The notes under the pieces were generated by a model that saw only the letters and a program-made list of their open reading frames with translations, made no database searches and had not been told where the DNA came from. Source: Oxytricha trifallax (Eukaryota > Ciliophora > Spirotrichea > Sporadotrichida > Oxytrichidae). Taken from it: a stretch of DNA of 64,000 nucleotides. A program made the position numbers and the translations under genes. The stretch is from positions 62,001 through 126,000 of the forward strand of contig ARYC01017975.1 of NCBI GenBank assembly GCA_000711775.1. The letters are read 5' to 3'. This document shows, piece by piece, positions 24,961 to 36,508 of the stretch (the first letter of the stretch is position 1; every line of letters begins with the position of its first letter).

Positions 24961-25658
24961 GTGGGTAAAATAAAAGATGTACTAACAAATATCATTAATA
25001 TCATTATAATGTTAATATAAAAAACGAATCATTTATATAGCTTAATTGAAAAAAGTGTCACTATACTTTTGATACTTATACAGGAGAAAATTTTTTTATT
25101 TTCAAGCCCAAATTGTTTTTACTATTTATGAAAAAGCTATGAGAATAACTGCATGATTTCACAACCTCATCTAAGCTAGAATTAATCAAATATACACAAG
25201 AATATAATGATTTGGGGTGGTAAGGTGCATTTATTATGGAAAATTTGAGATTAATTTAGTGTACTATTTGTAAAATTTTGATTGAATAATAATTTAATTA
25301 TTAAGTTTTATAGGAACTTTTTACTTGTCAAGGATATTATAATAATATATATTTATAATTATTATTATTATATGAATAATAACTTTATTAGAAGAGAAAC
25401 TTCAGCTACTGTGCTGCAGTTTCGAGGATAAATTGTTTAATAATATAATAGGAAGTACTCTTAGTTTCAAAGAAAAAGCAGAATTTATTTGAGAAATTAT
25501 CATTAGGTTTAATTCTAAGATCTGAAATTAAAATTACAGAATGTCTCTTTCAATCTGAACTTGGTAGTTGAATACACATTTTAGATTTTAAATATTAAAT
25601 TAAACACACAAATTATTTTAAATATTTTAATATTTAAGTATTTCATTCTTTATTTAAT
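24961..25658. other. AT-rich flank of TBE copy 1
   Basis: AT-rich; no gene or repeat recognised. Confidence 0.4.
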
Positions 25659-26070
25659 TCAAATTACATTTATTTTAATTACAAAGACAAAAAAGTAAGA
25701 TGCTTCAATAACCTAGCCACTGAAAATAGCTGCATTTATCTGTAATCCTACTTCTTGATATCTCCCTCTTGACTTAAGCAGTTCACAGATCACCTCAATA
25801 TACTTAGCATTTTGCTGGAGTTCATTTTTTACATTATAATGCAAGTGCTTAATGCTTAAATTATCAATATGAAGGATGACATTGATATCCACTTAGTGTG
25901 GGGAGTTGATCATAAATAAATGAGTCTGTTTGGAGTTATGATTCAGCTATTGGACCGCTATAAATTAAAAAATAATTCTAAGTGACGATGGACACCAGAT
26001 AAAAAACTTCATTATTATTATATCTGTTTCTTTCAAAATGAATGTTTGTCTGATTAAATAATTGATTTTA
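25659..26070 (-). CDS. coding-like segment, possible terminal exon or macronuclear-destined segment
   Basis: On the minus strand an open frame ends at TGA 25659-25661. It reads as a plausible protein: FMINSPHQVDINVILHIDN, then IKHLHYNVKNELQQNAKYIE and LLKSRGRYQEVGLQINAAIF. Composition from 25.7 to 26.0 kb is richer than the flanks, while the last dozen codons fade into AT-rich sequence. The 5' limit is uncertain. No family is recognised. In a stichotrich germline such islands can be segments of genes destined for the macronucleus, but pointer repeats cannot be identified from one copy. Confidence 0.4.
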
Positions 26071-28345
26071 TCGAGAATGAATCGAAGTGTAACAGTACAG
26101 AGATGTGAAAAGCTAAGTTCATGCTTAAAATGGTAATTAAATGGTAAATTAATATAAGGTTATTACAGGGATAATAATAATAATAAAAAATCCTGAATTT
26201 ATAACTTTAAATACAATTCGATTTATAGATTAGAAGTAATACTGTTTTTGCATAATTTGATATAGAATTTGCTTTATTTAGAATTATTTATTTTTTTATA
26301 GATATCTTTCTATAGTTTTATTGTAAATACTAACATAGTAAACAATTCTCAGAATACTTTCTTCTTGTTTCATAATTTTTTCATTACTGGTCAAATGAAT
26401 TTCGGTTAAATATTAATAAATCTTTTAAATTAAACAAATAATTAAATATCGAGTTTTAATCAATTACTAATTTATCTATTTATTATCATTATTAAAGTTT
26501 ATTTCTAAATTATCAATTGCCACATCCCTTCATTATATTGACATATAATCGTCAGAAAGGAGACTATTTTTCAAACATGATATAAATTCATAAATTAACT
26601 GAATGCTATTAACGATTGATAATTCTGGAACATAGAATTTGTAAATTAATTGCATATTTTAGATCTTGAAACAATCATATATTATAATATTTAATGCTTC
26701 AAACTAATTGTTATTATTTTTATATAACTTTATTATATATAACTGTGAATATTTAAAAATAAAAATACTTAGATGTTAAAAGCAATTTGGAATTAAAATA
26801 TAATCAACAAGTGCAGGATTATAATAAGAACTATATTATAGAAGAAATTTGTCTATAGATTTAATTGAGAAAACAGTTTTAAATGCAACAACAAGCATAA
26901 AAATAAAGTAATTGAAGATAATGATAAACAACTTTAAATAATGGTTTGTTTGCTATTTATATTTTAAACTGTAAAATAGATTTAATTATTATAATGACTC
27001 TAATATTCATATGGATTTTAAAAAGGGTAAATAATATAATAAATTGTAAAAATAAGAGTAGATCTATTAATAATTTAAAATTATAAATGTTTTTATTGGT
27101 TTTAAATTGAGGATATTATGTAAATATATAAAATACTAATATATAAATTGATAAAATACTATTTCTGCCAATTATAATAATTTCTTGCTAATTTGAGCAA
27201 ATGATTTTGATGTCTCTCCTTTCATGCTCCCTAAATTTATTTTTTGTTATTAAATTTTTCTTTTGATTGGATTTTATAAAACTTGATTCTGATATTTAAA
27301 CAGGAATACAGTTAGTTGACTCATTAAATTCATGAAGATTTTTATCCAAAAAATCTAAACCAATTTAAAATTTTTAATAATAAATAAGCATAATAAATTG
27401 TTTATTCTAAAACACAACATATAATACGAAGTGATGCACCTTTTTAATTCTTGTGATTAACTATTCTCAATAATAGTGATGCTTAAACTTTTTATGCCCC
27501 TATCCTATCAATTTTATTCACAGCTTTGTCATTTTCAAACCCATAGTTGAAAAAGTTATATTTCAGAGACAGTATTTTGATAACTTTATTAAAAACAAAC
27601 AATAGTTAAAAGTCTAATAAACTTCTCATTAAATTATAAAATTTAATTCAAAGGCAGTTACAAAAGAATGAGAATATTTTGCATTTAAAGCATTCGAATG
27701 ATACCTCATAGTATTTTACTCTTATTTATAAAAATTACACTAGGTAACAATCAAATTTTGTATTATTAAGGAATACTTATCACTCATTTTATTCATGATT
27801 TCTTTCATTTACTGAAATATATTGAGATCTTTTGTTAATTAAAAATAGAATGGTCCTTTTTAGTAAATTACACACAATGATTTTTTTAATGTTTAACAAT
27901 ACTTAATTAATATAAAGTTCCATAATCTAAAATTTATTTAAGCTGCATTTACAGCTTTTTATTGGATCATTTCTTCTTGTTTACTTAATTAAACTAATTA
28001 ACAGCTACTTTTTCATTATATCTATAAATTAACTAAATTTTATCACTATCTAAAGAATTTAAAGTGCTTGTATATTCAAAAATACCCTATGAGCGTTTTC
28101 AATTTATAATGTCTATCCCTATTTGTTTGTACTGTTAAAACATGTTTACATGTTTTTATGTTGCTATGAAGAATTAAAAATTAGATATTCATCCATCAAA
28201 TGTGTGCAACCATCAATTCACAACTAAATTTGTGACAGTTTCTCAGGGTTTGTTTACTCGAATGATCATAATAATCTCTAACATGAAAAGTATAATAAAA
28301 TACTTTTTAATCATCACAAGATGAAAATTCTTATTGAGACATATT
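26071..28345. other. AT-rich gene-free stretch
   Basis: Poly-A/T-rich DNA without supported genes or repeats. Confidence 0.45.
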
Positions 28346-28750
28346 ATGTTGGAATAAATTTAAAATTGGGAAATTATATTAAATAAAAATAATTTTAAAT
28401 CAAAATCTTGGCAGTTATAGTTGGCCAATTTGAACAATCTTTTGTGCTTGTTTGATAGCTAATTATAAATAGCTTTCAACTTTTTTTGGCTGTGCTGTTT
28501 TATCTCATATCTGTAGGGATTTAACTCTGCTTTAATGTGATTAAATTATTTAATGAATATAGAGGCATTCAATTCGAGTAGAGTTGTCTAGCTAAAAAGA
28601 TGAAATAAAACAGTATTGCCAAATATTATTAATTCTCTATCAAACAAGCCTAAAATTGTTTATAATAAATAGCCAAATTTATGCAAATATTTTGATTTAG
28701 ATTAAACAAACTTTATTATAATTATTCAATTTCGATGTTTTCCTAGAATA
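28346..28750. mobile_element. decayed copy of the 416-bp hairpin MITE family
   Basis: The left end GGAATAAATTTAAAATTGGG and the right end around GATGTTTTCCTAGAATAAT are degraded versions of the termini of the intact member at 55456-55871. Its length (about 405 bp) and the inner pieces TTGGCAGTTA and CTATCAAACAAGC also match. The two halves still pair partly as an inverted repeat. Confidence 0.6.
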
Positions 28751-29335
28751 ATAATTTATTTACAAATTTTGTTAAAAAAAAAGATGTTTTGACCATTTCA
28801 AAAATATTCAAAGAGAGATTGAGTATATGAATCTTGATATTTAGCACGATGCTTAGAGTATGATGCTAAATAATTTACATTTGGAAATTAAGAAGTACTA
28901 AATTTGACAAATCGAATTATACCTCAGAACTTGCTTCCATAAACATTAAATGAAAGACTTGGCATTTTATAATAAATATAATATTCAATCCTAATCATTA
29001 ATTTTAACTTAAAAAATGTCTTAAAAATTCTCAAAATTTACCTTTGAAAATTCATTATTATTTCCTAATCTTTGAGATGTGTGAGAATCTTAGAGTCTAG
29101 AGATGTAGAAAATTTACTAAACTACCAATGACAAAGAAATGTCAGGAGTATCCAAGAATTTTATCTAAAATGGCAACTGGATTATATCTAGAATGATAGA
29201 ATTTTTCATATATCCCAGAATTTTCTGAATCGCTGCTAGCGAACTTTACCTTCTCAATCTTCAATTGTTAGTAAATCCTTCAAGTAAGACTCGCAATTTT
29301 ATACAATTAAAGTAGTGGCAGAATTAAAATCGACA

Positions 29336-29712
29336 AAATTTGGAATATATTTGAATTGGGAAAATAATTAATAAATAAGTTATAATTAGTGGCAATTAAC
29401 CTTTCAAAAACCTAAATAATATGATATTTGTTAAAAAAAGAATTCAAAACTAGCTGGACTATATTATTGGGGGGACCCCTCTATAGCATTCCGGCAGCGA
29501 GATAAATAGAATTTAATCTGTGCAAAAACTTAATTATAAATCATTAAAACTTAAAGTATGAATGTGATAGAAGGGTACCGACTAAAATAAGTCCAGCTAA
29601 TTTAGAATACTTTTTCAAAGAAATACCATATTGTTTAGGTTTTTAAAAATTAACTGCCAATTATTTATTATTTCTAATTAATTATTTTTTAAAATCAAAT
29701 GTATTCCTACTA
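29336..29712. mobile_element. second decayed copy of the 416-bp hairpin MITE family
   Basis: Begins near GGAATATATTTGAATTGGGA and ends near CAAATGTATTCCTACTAT. Inside are TGGCAATTAACCTTTC, GCTGGACTATATTATTGG and the inverted counterparts AAGTCCAGCTAATTTAG and TTAACTGCCAATTA, as in the intact member. Many substitutions and a diverged centre indicate an old copy. Confidence 0.7.
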
Positions 29713-30359
29713 TAAGACAAAGCTATTTTAGAATTCAATTATGATTATTGACTATATAAATAAAAATAATAAATTTAAGGAAATTTTCAGATTTTTCCAC
29801 AAATACCCAAAAATTAGTCATAACATTTTCTCGGTATAGTATCCATAGTTCAATTGTTTAGTAAGCTACACTCCCTAAAATTGCTAATAAAAGAATAATA
29901 AAAGCAAAGGAAATATTTATTTAAAAAACATTCATTTTGATATTTGAAAATTAAACATTACCCGAATACGAATAATAGTAGAGTAATAAGAATAGTAATT
30001 AAAACTTTTTATATAATTTCATAAAATATTGGAAAATATGATAAGTTAATTTAATATCGACAAAATGCAATAAAAATTGATATTTTAAATGCTCAAGTAA
30101 TGATGAATTTGATAGAAAATAAAGGATTTCGCTATTTAAGAATATAAAATAGTTTAGGAATGGTCGAAAATTCTCGGCTAGAAAAGCATATTTTAATTTT
30201 AAAAAACGGGAAAAAATGTTAGATTCGAGCAATATAAAGCGAAAAACCTATAGCCAAATTTCATATTAAAAAAAATACAAGGAAAATTTATAACAAAATA
30301 ATTAAAGAAAAGATTTTTTTGTTGTTGAAATGAGATGAATCTCATTTTCAATACTTAAT
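29713..30359. other. AT-rich stretch between MITE copies
   Basis: No gene is supported; a short minus-strand open frame near 30.0-30.2 kb has no convincing features. Confidence 0.4.
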
Positions 30360-30502
30360 TATTGTAGCAATACATCATAATTTGAAAAATTAATTATAAT
30401 TGAATTAGAATAAAGTGTAAATTAGTGGAAGTTAAAGCTGGCCAAATTTAAAGATCTTGGGCTAATTCGAAAGAGGATTGAAAATTTGCTGAATTTTATA
30501 AT

Positions 30503-30586
30503 CAAAACCCCAAAACCCTTAGTGAGGTTTATAAGTGCTTTTATTTGTAGGGTATAGTTGGGGTCTTATTGGGGTTAGTAGAGAAA
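30503..30586 (+). repeat. left terminal inverted repeat of TBE copy 2
   Basis: 84 bp; differs from its right partner by one deleted C in the second C4 run and one G-to-T change (TTTTATTTG instead of TTTGATTTG). Confidence 0.93.
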
Positions 30587-30640
30587 ACGCAGGTTTTTTG
30601 TGAATTTAATGAATATTTAATGATTATTAGTGTACTTAAT

Positions 30641-32087
30641 TCAAACAAATTTTATCTGCTTATCTTTGTGGTACCTCTTGAATCTAGCTCTCTGGAGTGG
30701 CTCAAGTATGTCTTCTAAAGATTATCTTGGATAAGCTGGAGCTCTAACGATTATCATCTCTACAAGCCTTTTAATTTCATTGCAGACATCTTCCTGTTAT
30801 ATATGTTTAGAAGCCAAACTTATTGATTATTTTTCGTGCTTTGTTCCAAAGTAAGACATACTTTCCATATCGCACTCTAAAATTATGACAGCAACTGCCC
30901 AAACATCCCATTAAACAGAGCCATTAGTCCACTTCTCCCTGATGGGAAAGTATCCTGGTGTGCAAAGCACCTTAGCCAAAGTTACTATTTCTTATCTTAT
31001 TGCTCTATTGAAATCAATGACTACAATTTCTAATGGACAGAGATTTAACATAACATTTTCAGGCTTCAAATCTCTATGTACATACCCAAGTTCATGAAGC
31101 TCTTAAACACCCTTAATCATTTCTGACAGTATCTCATTTAAATCATCTGGGTATCTATTATGATAGAGATACTCTCTCAAAGTCATTTCACACTTTTCAG
31201 TCTTAATGCAACAAAGCCATGCCCAAGAATAACTCCATCAAGTCTAAGTAAGTTCTTAAACTAGTTTTTCTAAGCCTCCCTCAGTATTATGTATTCGTTT
31301 GCAAATTCATTTTGATACTGCTCGTTTTTAATGAGATATTTAAAAGGATATACTTTGTAAGCATACTCATCAACCACTATAAGCTTAACCTTGTTTGGCA
31401 GGTCAAAATGCAAGTAATTTTCAATACAGCTTTCAATATCAACTGCATTCAATGCAAGTATATACATAGCTCTTTCTTAAAGACATGCTATAAGAGTACC
31501 ATTTGCTGGCTGATTCATTGATTCAAAACGCTTCTGCCTCTTGAGCCTTTCCTCCTGTTCTCTTTATGACTCAAGAGAATTATTTTTTCTTTTTAGCAGG
31601 TATAAGCTTTTAAGTTTCTTCATCTTTAATAGGAATTCGCTTAAATGATGCTTCTGCATATGCCTCTTTACTTTGGCTGAGTGAGTATAAGACTTCATGC
31701 ATGTTGTGCACTAATATCTAACATCTATTTTATCATGCTTAAAGTAGATCTTAGCTCTACCAGAGTGTACCTCTTTGATGTGCCTCTTCAAGCTAGACTC
31801 AGTTGAGAAGAAATTTTAGCAGTCTTCACATTAAAATGTTTTAAATTTTTCTATTTGTTGCTGTTCTTTATCTTCCTCAACTAATTCAACTTATGTTTAA
31901 AATCCTATCTCTGCACTCTACTTCTTGTTTTAAACTTAAATTTTAAAGACCTCAGCTTCAAACTCTAGAACTCTTAGCTCAATCTCCTTCTCAATATAAA
32001 TTACTTCTGGTTTCTTGGAGGAGCCAAAGTTTAGCTATGATTATCCACTGCTAAGAGAAACTGCTTTTCGATTTAAGTTAGCGCCAT
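30641..32087 (-). pseudogene. TBE zinc finger/kinase ORF, copy 2, with several frame breaks
   Basis: Same start context (ATG 32085-32087) and stop (TGA 30641-30643) as copy 1. Both zinc fingers (CEDC and CTTC types) and the kinase motifs are recognisable. One base is missing right after the start (ATGGCG-CTAAC), another near 31199 in the middle of the kinase, and a pair of compensating indels lies just after the second finger. The NTL/LAC region broken in copy 1 is intact here (NGTLIACLQERAMYILALN). Divergence from copy 1 is much higher than for the other two genes. Confidence 0.85.
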
Positions 32088-32288
32088 GTTTAAATTCAAA
32101 TTTAAATTTCTATTATTAAGCTCTAATAACCTCTCTGGTTATAGTAACTCTGTTTAGGAGTTGACCCTACAGCAATAATGGTTGCTTTTGAGGTGTTAGA
32201 GATCATATTTATGCTTAGTTTATAAATATAATTTTTCTAATTTCATACCTAATAATTTCGATTTTAGTACCAACCAAGTATAAAATCG

Positions 32289-32470
32289 GGTTGGTACTGG
32301 TACCAATTAGGTTTTGAACCATTTTGGAACTTTTCCATTAAAACCTCGTTAGTTTAAAACTAGGTACTAATTAAGTTTTGGTACTATTAAATTGGTACCA
32401 ATTAAATTTAATCGAATTTAGTACCGGTACTAATCAAATTTAAACAAATTTAGTCCTAATTTAATGGAAC
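32289..32470. promoter_or_regulatory. GGTACC-rich divergent spacer, TBE copy 2
   Basis: Nearly identical to the spacer of copy 1, with the palindrome AATTGGTACCAATT at 32390-32403. High sequence identity with copy 1 begins at its left edge. Confidence 0.5.
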
Positions 32471-32653
32471 TAAATTGATAAAAATGGAGCTCCATCTCTG
32501 AAGTTTGTTACAGCTTCTGCCAGCTTTCTCCACGTATCCTTACCAGGTTGACCTCCTATAAGATGCCCATATTTAATACTAAGATTTTTAACAGTAGGAT
32601 CCAGAACTCTATATATTAAAATTTGAAATTCAATAACAAGAGAAGGAACAAGG

Positions 32654-33442
32654 ATGGAATCTATAAGTACTGCAATGAAGAGGGTTGAAGCTTAATAAAT
32701 GATCTCAAGATTTAGAAGCAAGGAGGATCTCTATCGATACATCACTTAGCATGGTAAGCATGTGACATATACTTAATCATATATTATAGTGGGTTTATTC
32801 CTTCCAACGATGGAAGGTACCAAAATTTCATTCTTAAAGCTATACTCTGCGATGAGAAGAAAGCCTTCAAAAACAGTGAAATAAAGTTGATAGATATACC
32901 AAACTACCCAGAGATTTCAGTTACTAATCTCTACGAGGATGCGATGAAAGATGAAGAGTTGGAAGTTTATCTTCCTACCAAGAAACAACTCTCAAACAAA
33001 CTTCCACAAAGGAGCTTCTTCTATGGAGTTCTTGGCACTTTAAGAGAGAGTTATCTCAGAGAGATCATTGAAGAAGCTCACAAAAAACGCTACTCTATTT
33101 CTCCAGAAGATTAAAAAAAGCAAGGCATACAAATAAGCGAGACCTGGCTCGCTGAGCTTAAGAAGCATCCATTCCTCTCTCGTAAGCTTTGATTCATAAC
33201 TTTGCAGGGAAACCTGGAACTGGTATATTCCTAATGAAAGAACATGCAAAGGTTCAAAGAGAGAGAAAGTCATAGACTATTTATGAAGTGAGCAAGAGAC
33301 TTTATAAAGATGTTTAAAAGCCAGAAGAAATGAACATAGATGCAGGAGCTGGCACAAGGAGAAGAAATATGGCCCAAGCAAGCCATAAGAAGAGGAGAAG
33401 AAAGAAAAGCCAAACCCCTTTCTGGGCTAATTTAATATGTGA
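32654..33442 (+). pseudogene. TBE '22 kDa' ORF, copy 2
   Basis: Same ATG context as copy 1 and the same GT...AG segments at 32754-32789 (36 nt) and 33182-33207 (26 nt, ending TTTGCAG). One base is missing near 32837 (TTCTTAAAGC versus TTCTTAAAAGC) and one near 33373, but the region broken in copy 1 is intact (GTLRESYLREIIEEAHKKRY). Removing the 26-nt segment joins HPFLS to KPGTGIFLMKEHA in frame. Ends at TGA 33440-33442, facing the transposase. Confidence 0.8.
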
Positions 33443-33487
33443 ACTTATTCATTCATTTAAATCTAAAACTTATTTATAAACATTCAT

Positions 33488-34513
33488 TCATCCTTCTCTC
33501 GCACAAACTGTTATCTTATCTATGCTTACTCTCTTGCAGCTACTCTGAATCAAGTCTACTGTATCTATAGGCAAGTCATGCATTAGGTGATATAGCAGCA
33601 GTTTCTTGTAGTGGGTCTTTATTTAACTCCAGTAGAATTCAATTCCATTAAATTAAGGGCTGTAAGGAACATTGTATACAGGAGTAATGTTTAACTCTTC
33701 ATAAGCTTTCTTAGACTCCTTAGTCTTATGAACTGAGAGGTTGTCAACAAACAGGATGATCTCTTAATCATTGTATTTATCTCTCAGCTTATGTAGGAAC
33801 TCTATGTACTACTCTCGCTTAATAGAGCGAGGATGAATAACATAACTTTCTAAGCCAGAGTCTTCACTAATACCTGCTAAAATTGCATGGGTTACAACCT
33901 TTACTTTCTAATCGTAGACTTCTATATTATCATACTTCTTATACCAAGACTTATTAATAAAGGAGTTGAATGTAAACACAGCTTCATCAGCGAGTATGAA
34001 CTTGATGTTATTGTCAATAGCCCTCTGCATTTAATCATATATATAGTTTAAATTATTACTATAAAATGGCACTGTAAAATCAATCACTCTCTTCACTCTG
34101 TTGACAGTCTTGAAAGTAATACCATTTCTTCTATAAATGTTGGCTATAGTTTATGGAGAGATACGCATGTCAGGAAACTTGCGATGAAACATCACAGCTC
34201 GCTAGTCTAGTGGAAAGTGTGCCCAATACTTTAAAGTCTTCGAATCACAGAGGTAGTCAATATGGTGCTGTGAGAACTTTTATTTTCTTGCAGGATGCTT
34301 TCAAGTGCCTGAATTATAATGCTAAACAGCCAACAAGCAATGATACCTAACTGTTGAGGCACTCTTGCACAGGAGCTTTGCTATAGCTGCATAATTCATT
34401 ACAGGTTTGACTAAGTCTATATTAATACTCGTACCATACCTAAGCTTAAGCAGTAAATCTAAATATTTCTCATCATAAATAGACCCTAAATTTCGCTAAT
34501 TTCTATTTCTCAT
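33488..34513 (-). CDS. TBE DD34E transposase, copy 2, with the same internal TGA
   Basis: 341 codons from ATG 34511-34513 to TGA 33488-33490. D176, D257 and E292 are all present (FILADEAVF, FVDNLSVH, FNGIEFYW). Codon 71 is TGA at 34301-34303, exactly as in copy 1, in the context FNSGT-stop-KHPAR. Otherwise the frame is open with TAA/TAG as Gln. The sharing of this TGA is discussed as a finding. Confidence 0.92.
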
Positions 34514-34530
34514 TTTGCAAATTGGCCTAA

Positions 34531-34615
34531 TTTCTCTACTAACCCCAATAAGACCCCAACTATACCCTACAAATCAAAGCACTTATAAACCTCACTAAGG
34601 GGTTTTGGGGTTTTG
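34531..34615 (-). repeat. right terminal inverted repeat of TBE copy 2
   Basis: 85 bp, identical to the ends of copy 1. Confidence 0.93.
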
Positions 34616-34893
34616 AATGGCTGTTCTATTTTATGGCATTTCTGGAACGAGATAACTCCACTTTAATGAAATCCACCCAAATTAAATTAATTATTCCCTC
34701 ACTTAAATAGTCGAGTTATCTCGCTCCAGGACTGAGACAAAATAGTACAGGCATTATAAAGTCTAGCTAATTTTGAACTGCTCTACAAAGATGCCCAATA
34801 TCGTTTAAATGGACAACTTTAACTGCCTTGATTTTCAATTTTTATTTTAATTAAATTATAATTTATTTTCCAAATTTAAATGTATTACGAAAA

Positions 34894-35583
34894 AAAATTA
34901 TAATTTCCTTAGATCAGTGGCAGGTCGCAGGTGGCTAACAACCTGACCAATTGTTAAAATTATAAAAAACAGGTGTTTTTAGTGATTAATCGAGAAAGTA
35001 TAGATCATATATTAATTTATTACAAAGATTTTTATTTACATTTTCTTTGAGTTAGTATAAATTATAAATATTATAGAATTATTTTTAATTTTTGTGTCCA
35101 TTACATTTTAGAATTATCTCTGACACATGAAAACTATAATTTAGTTTATTAACACCAAAAAATCTAATACATTTTAATTAATAAAAATTGAAAATAAAAG
35201 AAAAAACTATAGTTAAAGTAGTTAAAAAGTATTGAATATTATCAACTCTTAAATAATCAGTTGCTTAGAATACTATTTATCATATTTAAAACCCTTAATC
35301 TTAAAATATTACTTTATAAAATAGAAAAGTAAATACTTAAATAATTTAATTAAGTAATATCTAAATATGAAAAGATAACTATGCGAATATGATAGATCGT
35401 TAACTCACAAATTTTAAATTATTATGATTGAAAAAATTAAAATAAATAGAGATAATTGATTAAGTTTAATAAAGATAAAGAAAAGATAAAAAACTATTTT
35501 TTAAAATTAATGCAATCAAGACATGGCGTGTAAATTTTCTAGATTGCATTAAATTTTTGATAATCAAGTTTATTCAAATATGA
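34894..35583. other. AT-rich stretch
   Basis: A short GC-richer patch (about 34915-34960, GTGGCAGGTCGCAGGTGGC) has no recognisable identity. The remainder is AT-rich. Confidence 0.4.
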
Positions 35584-35873
35584 GTTGCTAATAAGTATTA
35601 TAAAAATGATAGATACATTTAAATGTATTAATTCTTAAAATTGGCTGAATATATTAAATTTATACCAAATATGAGAAGACGCCTGTCTTGAATATAGACA
35701 AGGAAACAGTTATTGCACCGAAAAATGGTCCTAGTTCTCTCAACTTATAAAGTAGTTGCTCTAAAGTTGGGTTGGCTTTACATTTGTAACCTGACTTTGA
35801 TAAAATCTTCAGTAGATCAGCCTATAATAGCCCATTGCTTTAACGGAGAAAAACTTTTATGGTAACCATTTGA
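35584..35873 (+). CDS. coding-like segment, product unknown
   Basis: Open between TGA 35581-35583 and TGA 35871-35873. The translation is protein-like throughout: QFLKLAEYQIYTKYEKTPVL, then KETVIAPKNGPSSLNLQ and ALHLQPDFDKIFSRSAYNS. Composition rises markedly from 35.68 to 35.90 kb. No known family. It could be the last segment of a gene, continued or preceded elsewhere by processing of germline DNA. Confidence 0.4.
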
Positions 35874-36070
35874 TGTTACTGCATGTAATGGTAGTCTCAT
35901 TAGACATTTTAAATATAAAATACTAATTGATAATGATAAAATTATCATTTGGTTAACTGCTACTACCACTTTACTTGAGTTAATATTTACTTACCAACAT
36001 TATAATTTATTTTAGAATTTGATTTTTTAACGGAGTAGAATTAGCAAGTATATCTTCTATATTTTAATAA

Positions 36071-36508
36071 ATGGATCCTCCAATCTATTTTATAACACAT
36101 TTATATTCTCTTCCTCCATCACCCTTCCATTAAACTATAGATTCACCCTCCACCCGAGATCATCTCAAAGTCTATATCTACCTCAATAACACAGTAACAG
36201 ATGCCTAAACTAGCAATTTTTTCTTGACTCTATCATAAATGTCAATCACAACAGAGGAATAGCATTTTTAGTAGAATTGTGATAAACTTCAGGCAAGCTA
36301 TCTCGTGAACCATTAAATATTTTTCATTTCTGACTTCGATTATTTGAGAAAACATACCAAGCTAAAGATGCTACTTAACTGGGATAGTAACTATATGGGT
36401 TTCAGTTCCTCTATGAGGCTTCTAAACCTACAAACACACCCATATGGTAACATCAAATCTTTCTTAGCCTTGTTCGTTGTCATGTCTTTTAAAATAGCGT
36501 GTTTATGA
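36071..36508 (+). CDS. 145-residue hypothetical protein
   Basis: ATG at 36071 (MDPPIYFITHLYSLPPSPF) to TGA 36506-36508, with several TAA/TAG Gln codons. The region is GC-richer than both flanks, and its edges coincide roughly with the frame. The protein is mixed hydrophobic and polar with no motif I recognise. The frame is also open upstream to a TGA near 36022, so the start is chosen by the ATG and the composition change. It may belong with the segment at 35.6-35.9 kb. Confidence 0.38.

Larger units (their letters stand above)
30503..34615. mobile_element. TBE-type DNA transposon, copy 2 (4113 bp)
   Basis: Same orientation, termini and gene order as copy 1, flanked by AAT at 30500-30502 and 34616-34618. 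The left telomere-like end has lost one C. The right 2.3 kb is nearly identical to copy 1, while the left 1.8 kb holding the kinase ORF is clearly more divergent. Confidence 0.95.
30362..34893. mobile_element. third copy of the 416-bp MITE, split by TBE copy 2
   Basis: The left part (30362-30502) begins TTGTAGCAATACAT after a TA. The right part (34619-34893) ends AAATTTAAATGTATTACGA. Both resemble the corresponding ends of the intact MITE. Leaving out the TBE and one AAT copy, the two parts add up to 416 bp, the same length as the intact member. The TBE therefore jumped into this MITE. Confidence 0.7.

Noticed and set aside
33040-33273. Minus-strand ORF opposite the 22 kDa gene of TBE copy 2
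   Set aside because: Shadow of the conserved plus-strand coding sequence.
34153-34350. Plus-strand ORF within the transposase region of TBE copy 2
   Set aside because: Antisense shadow of the transposase gene.
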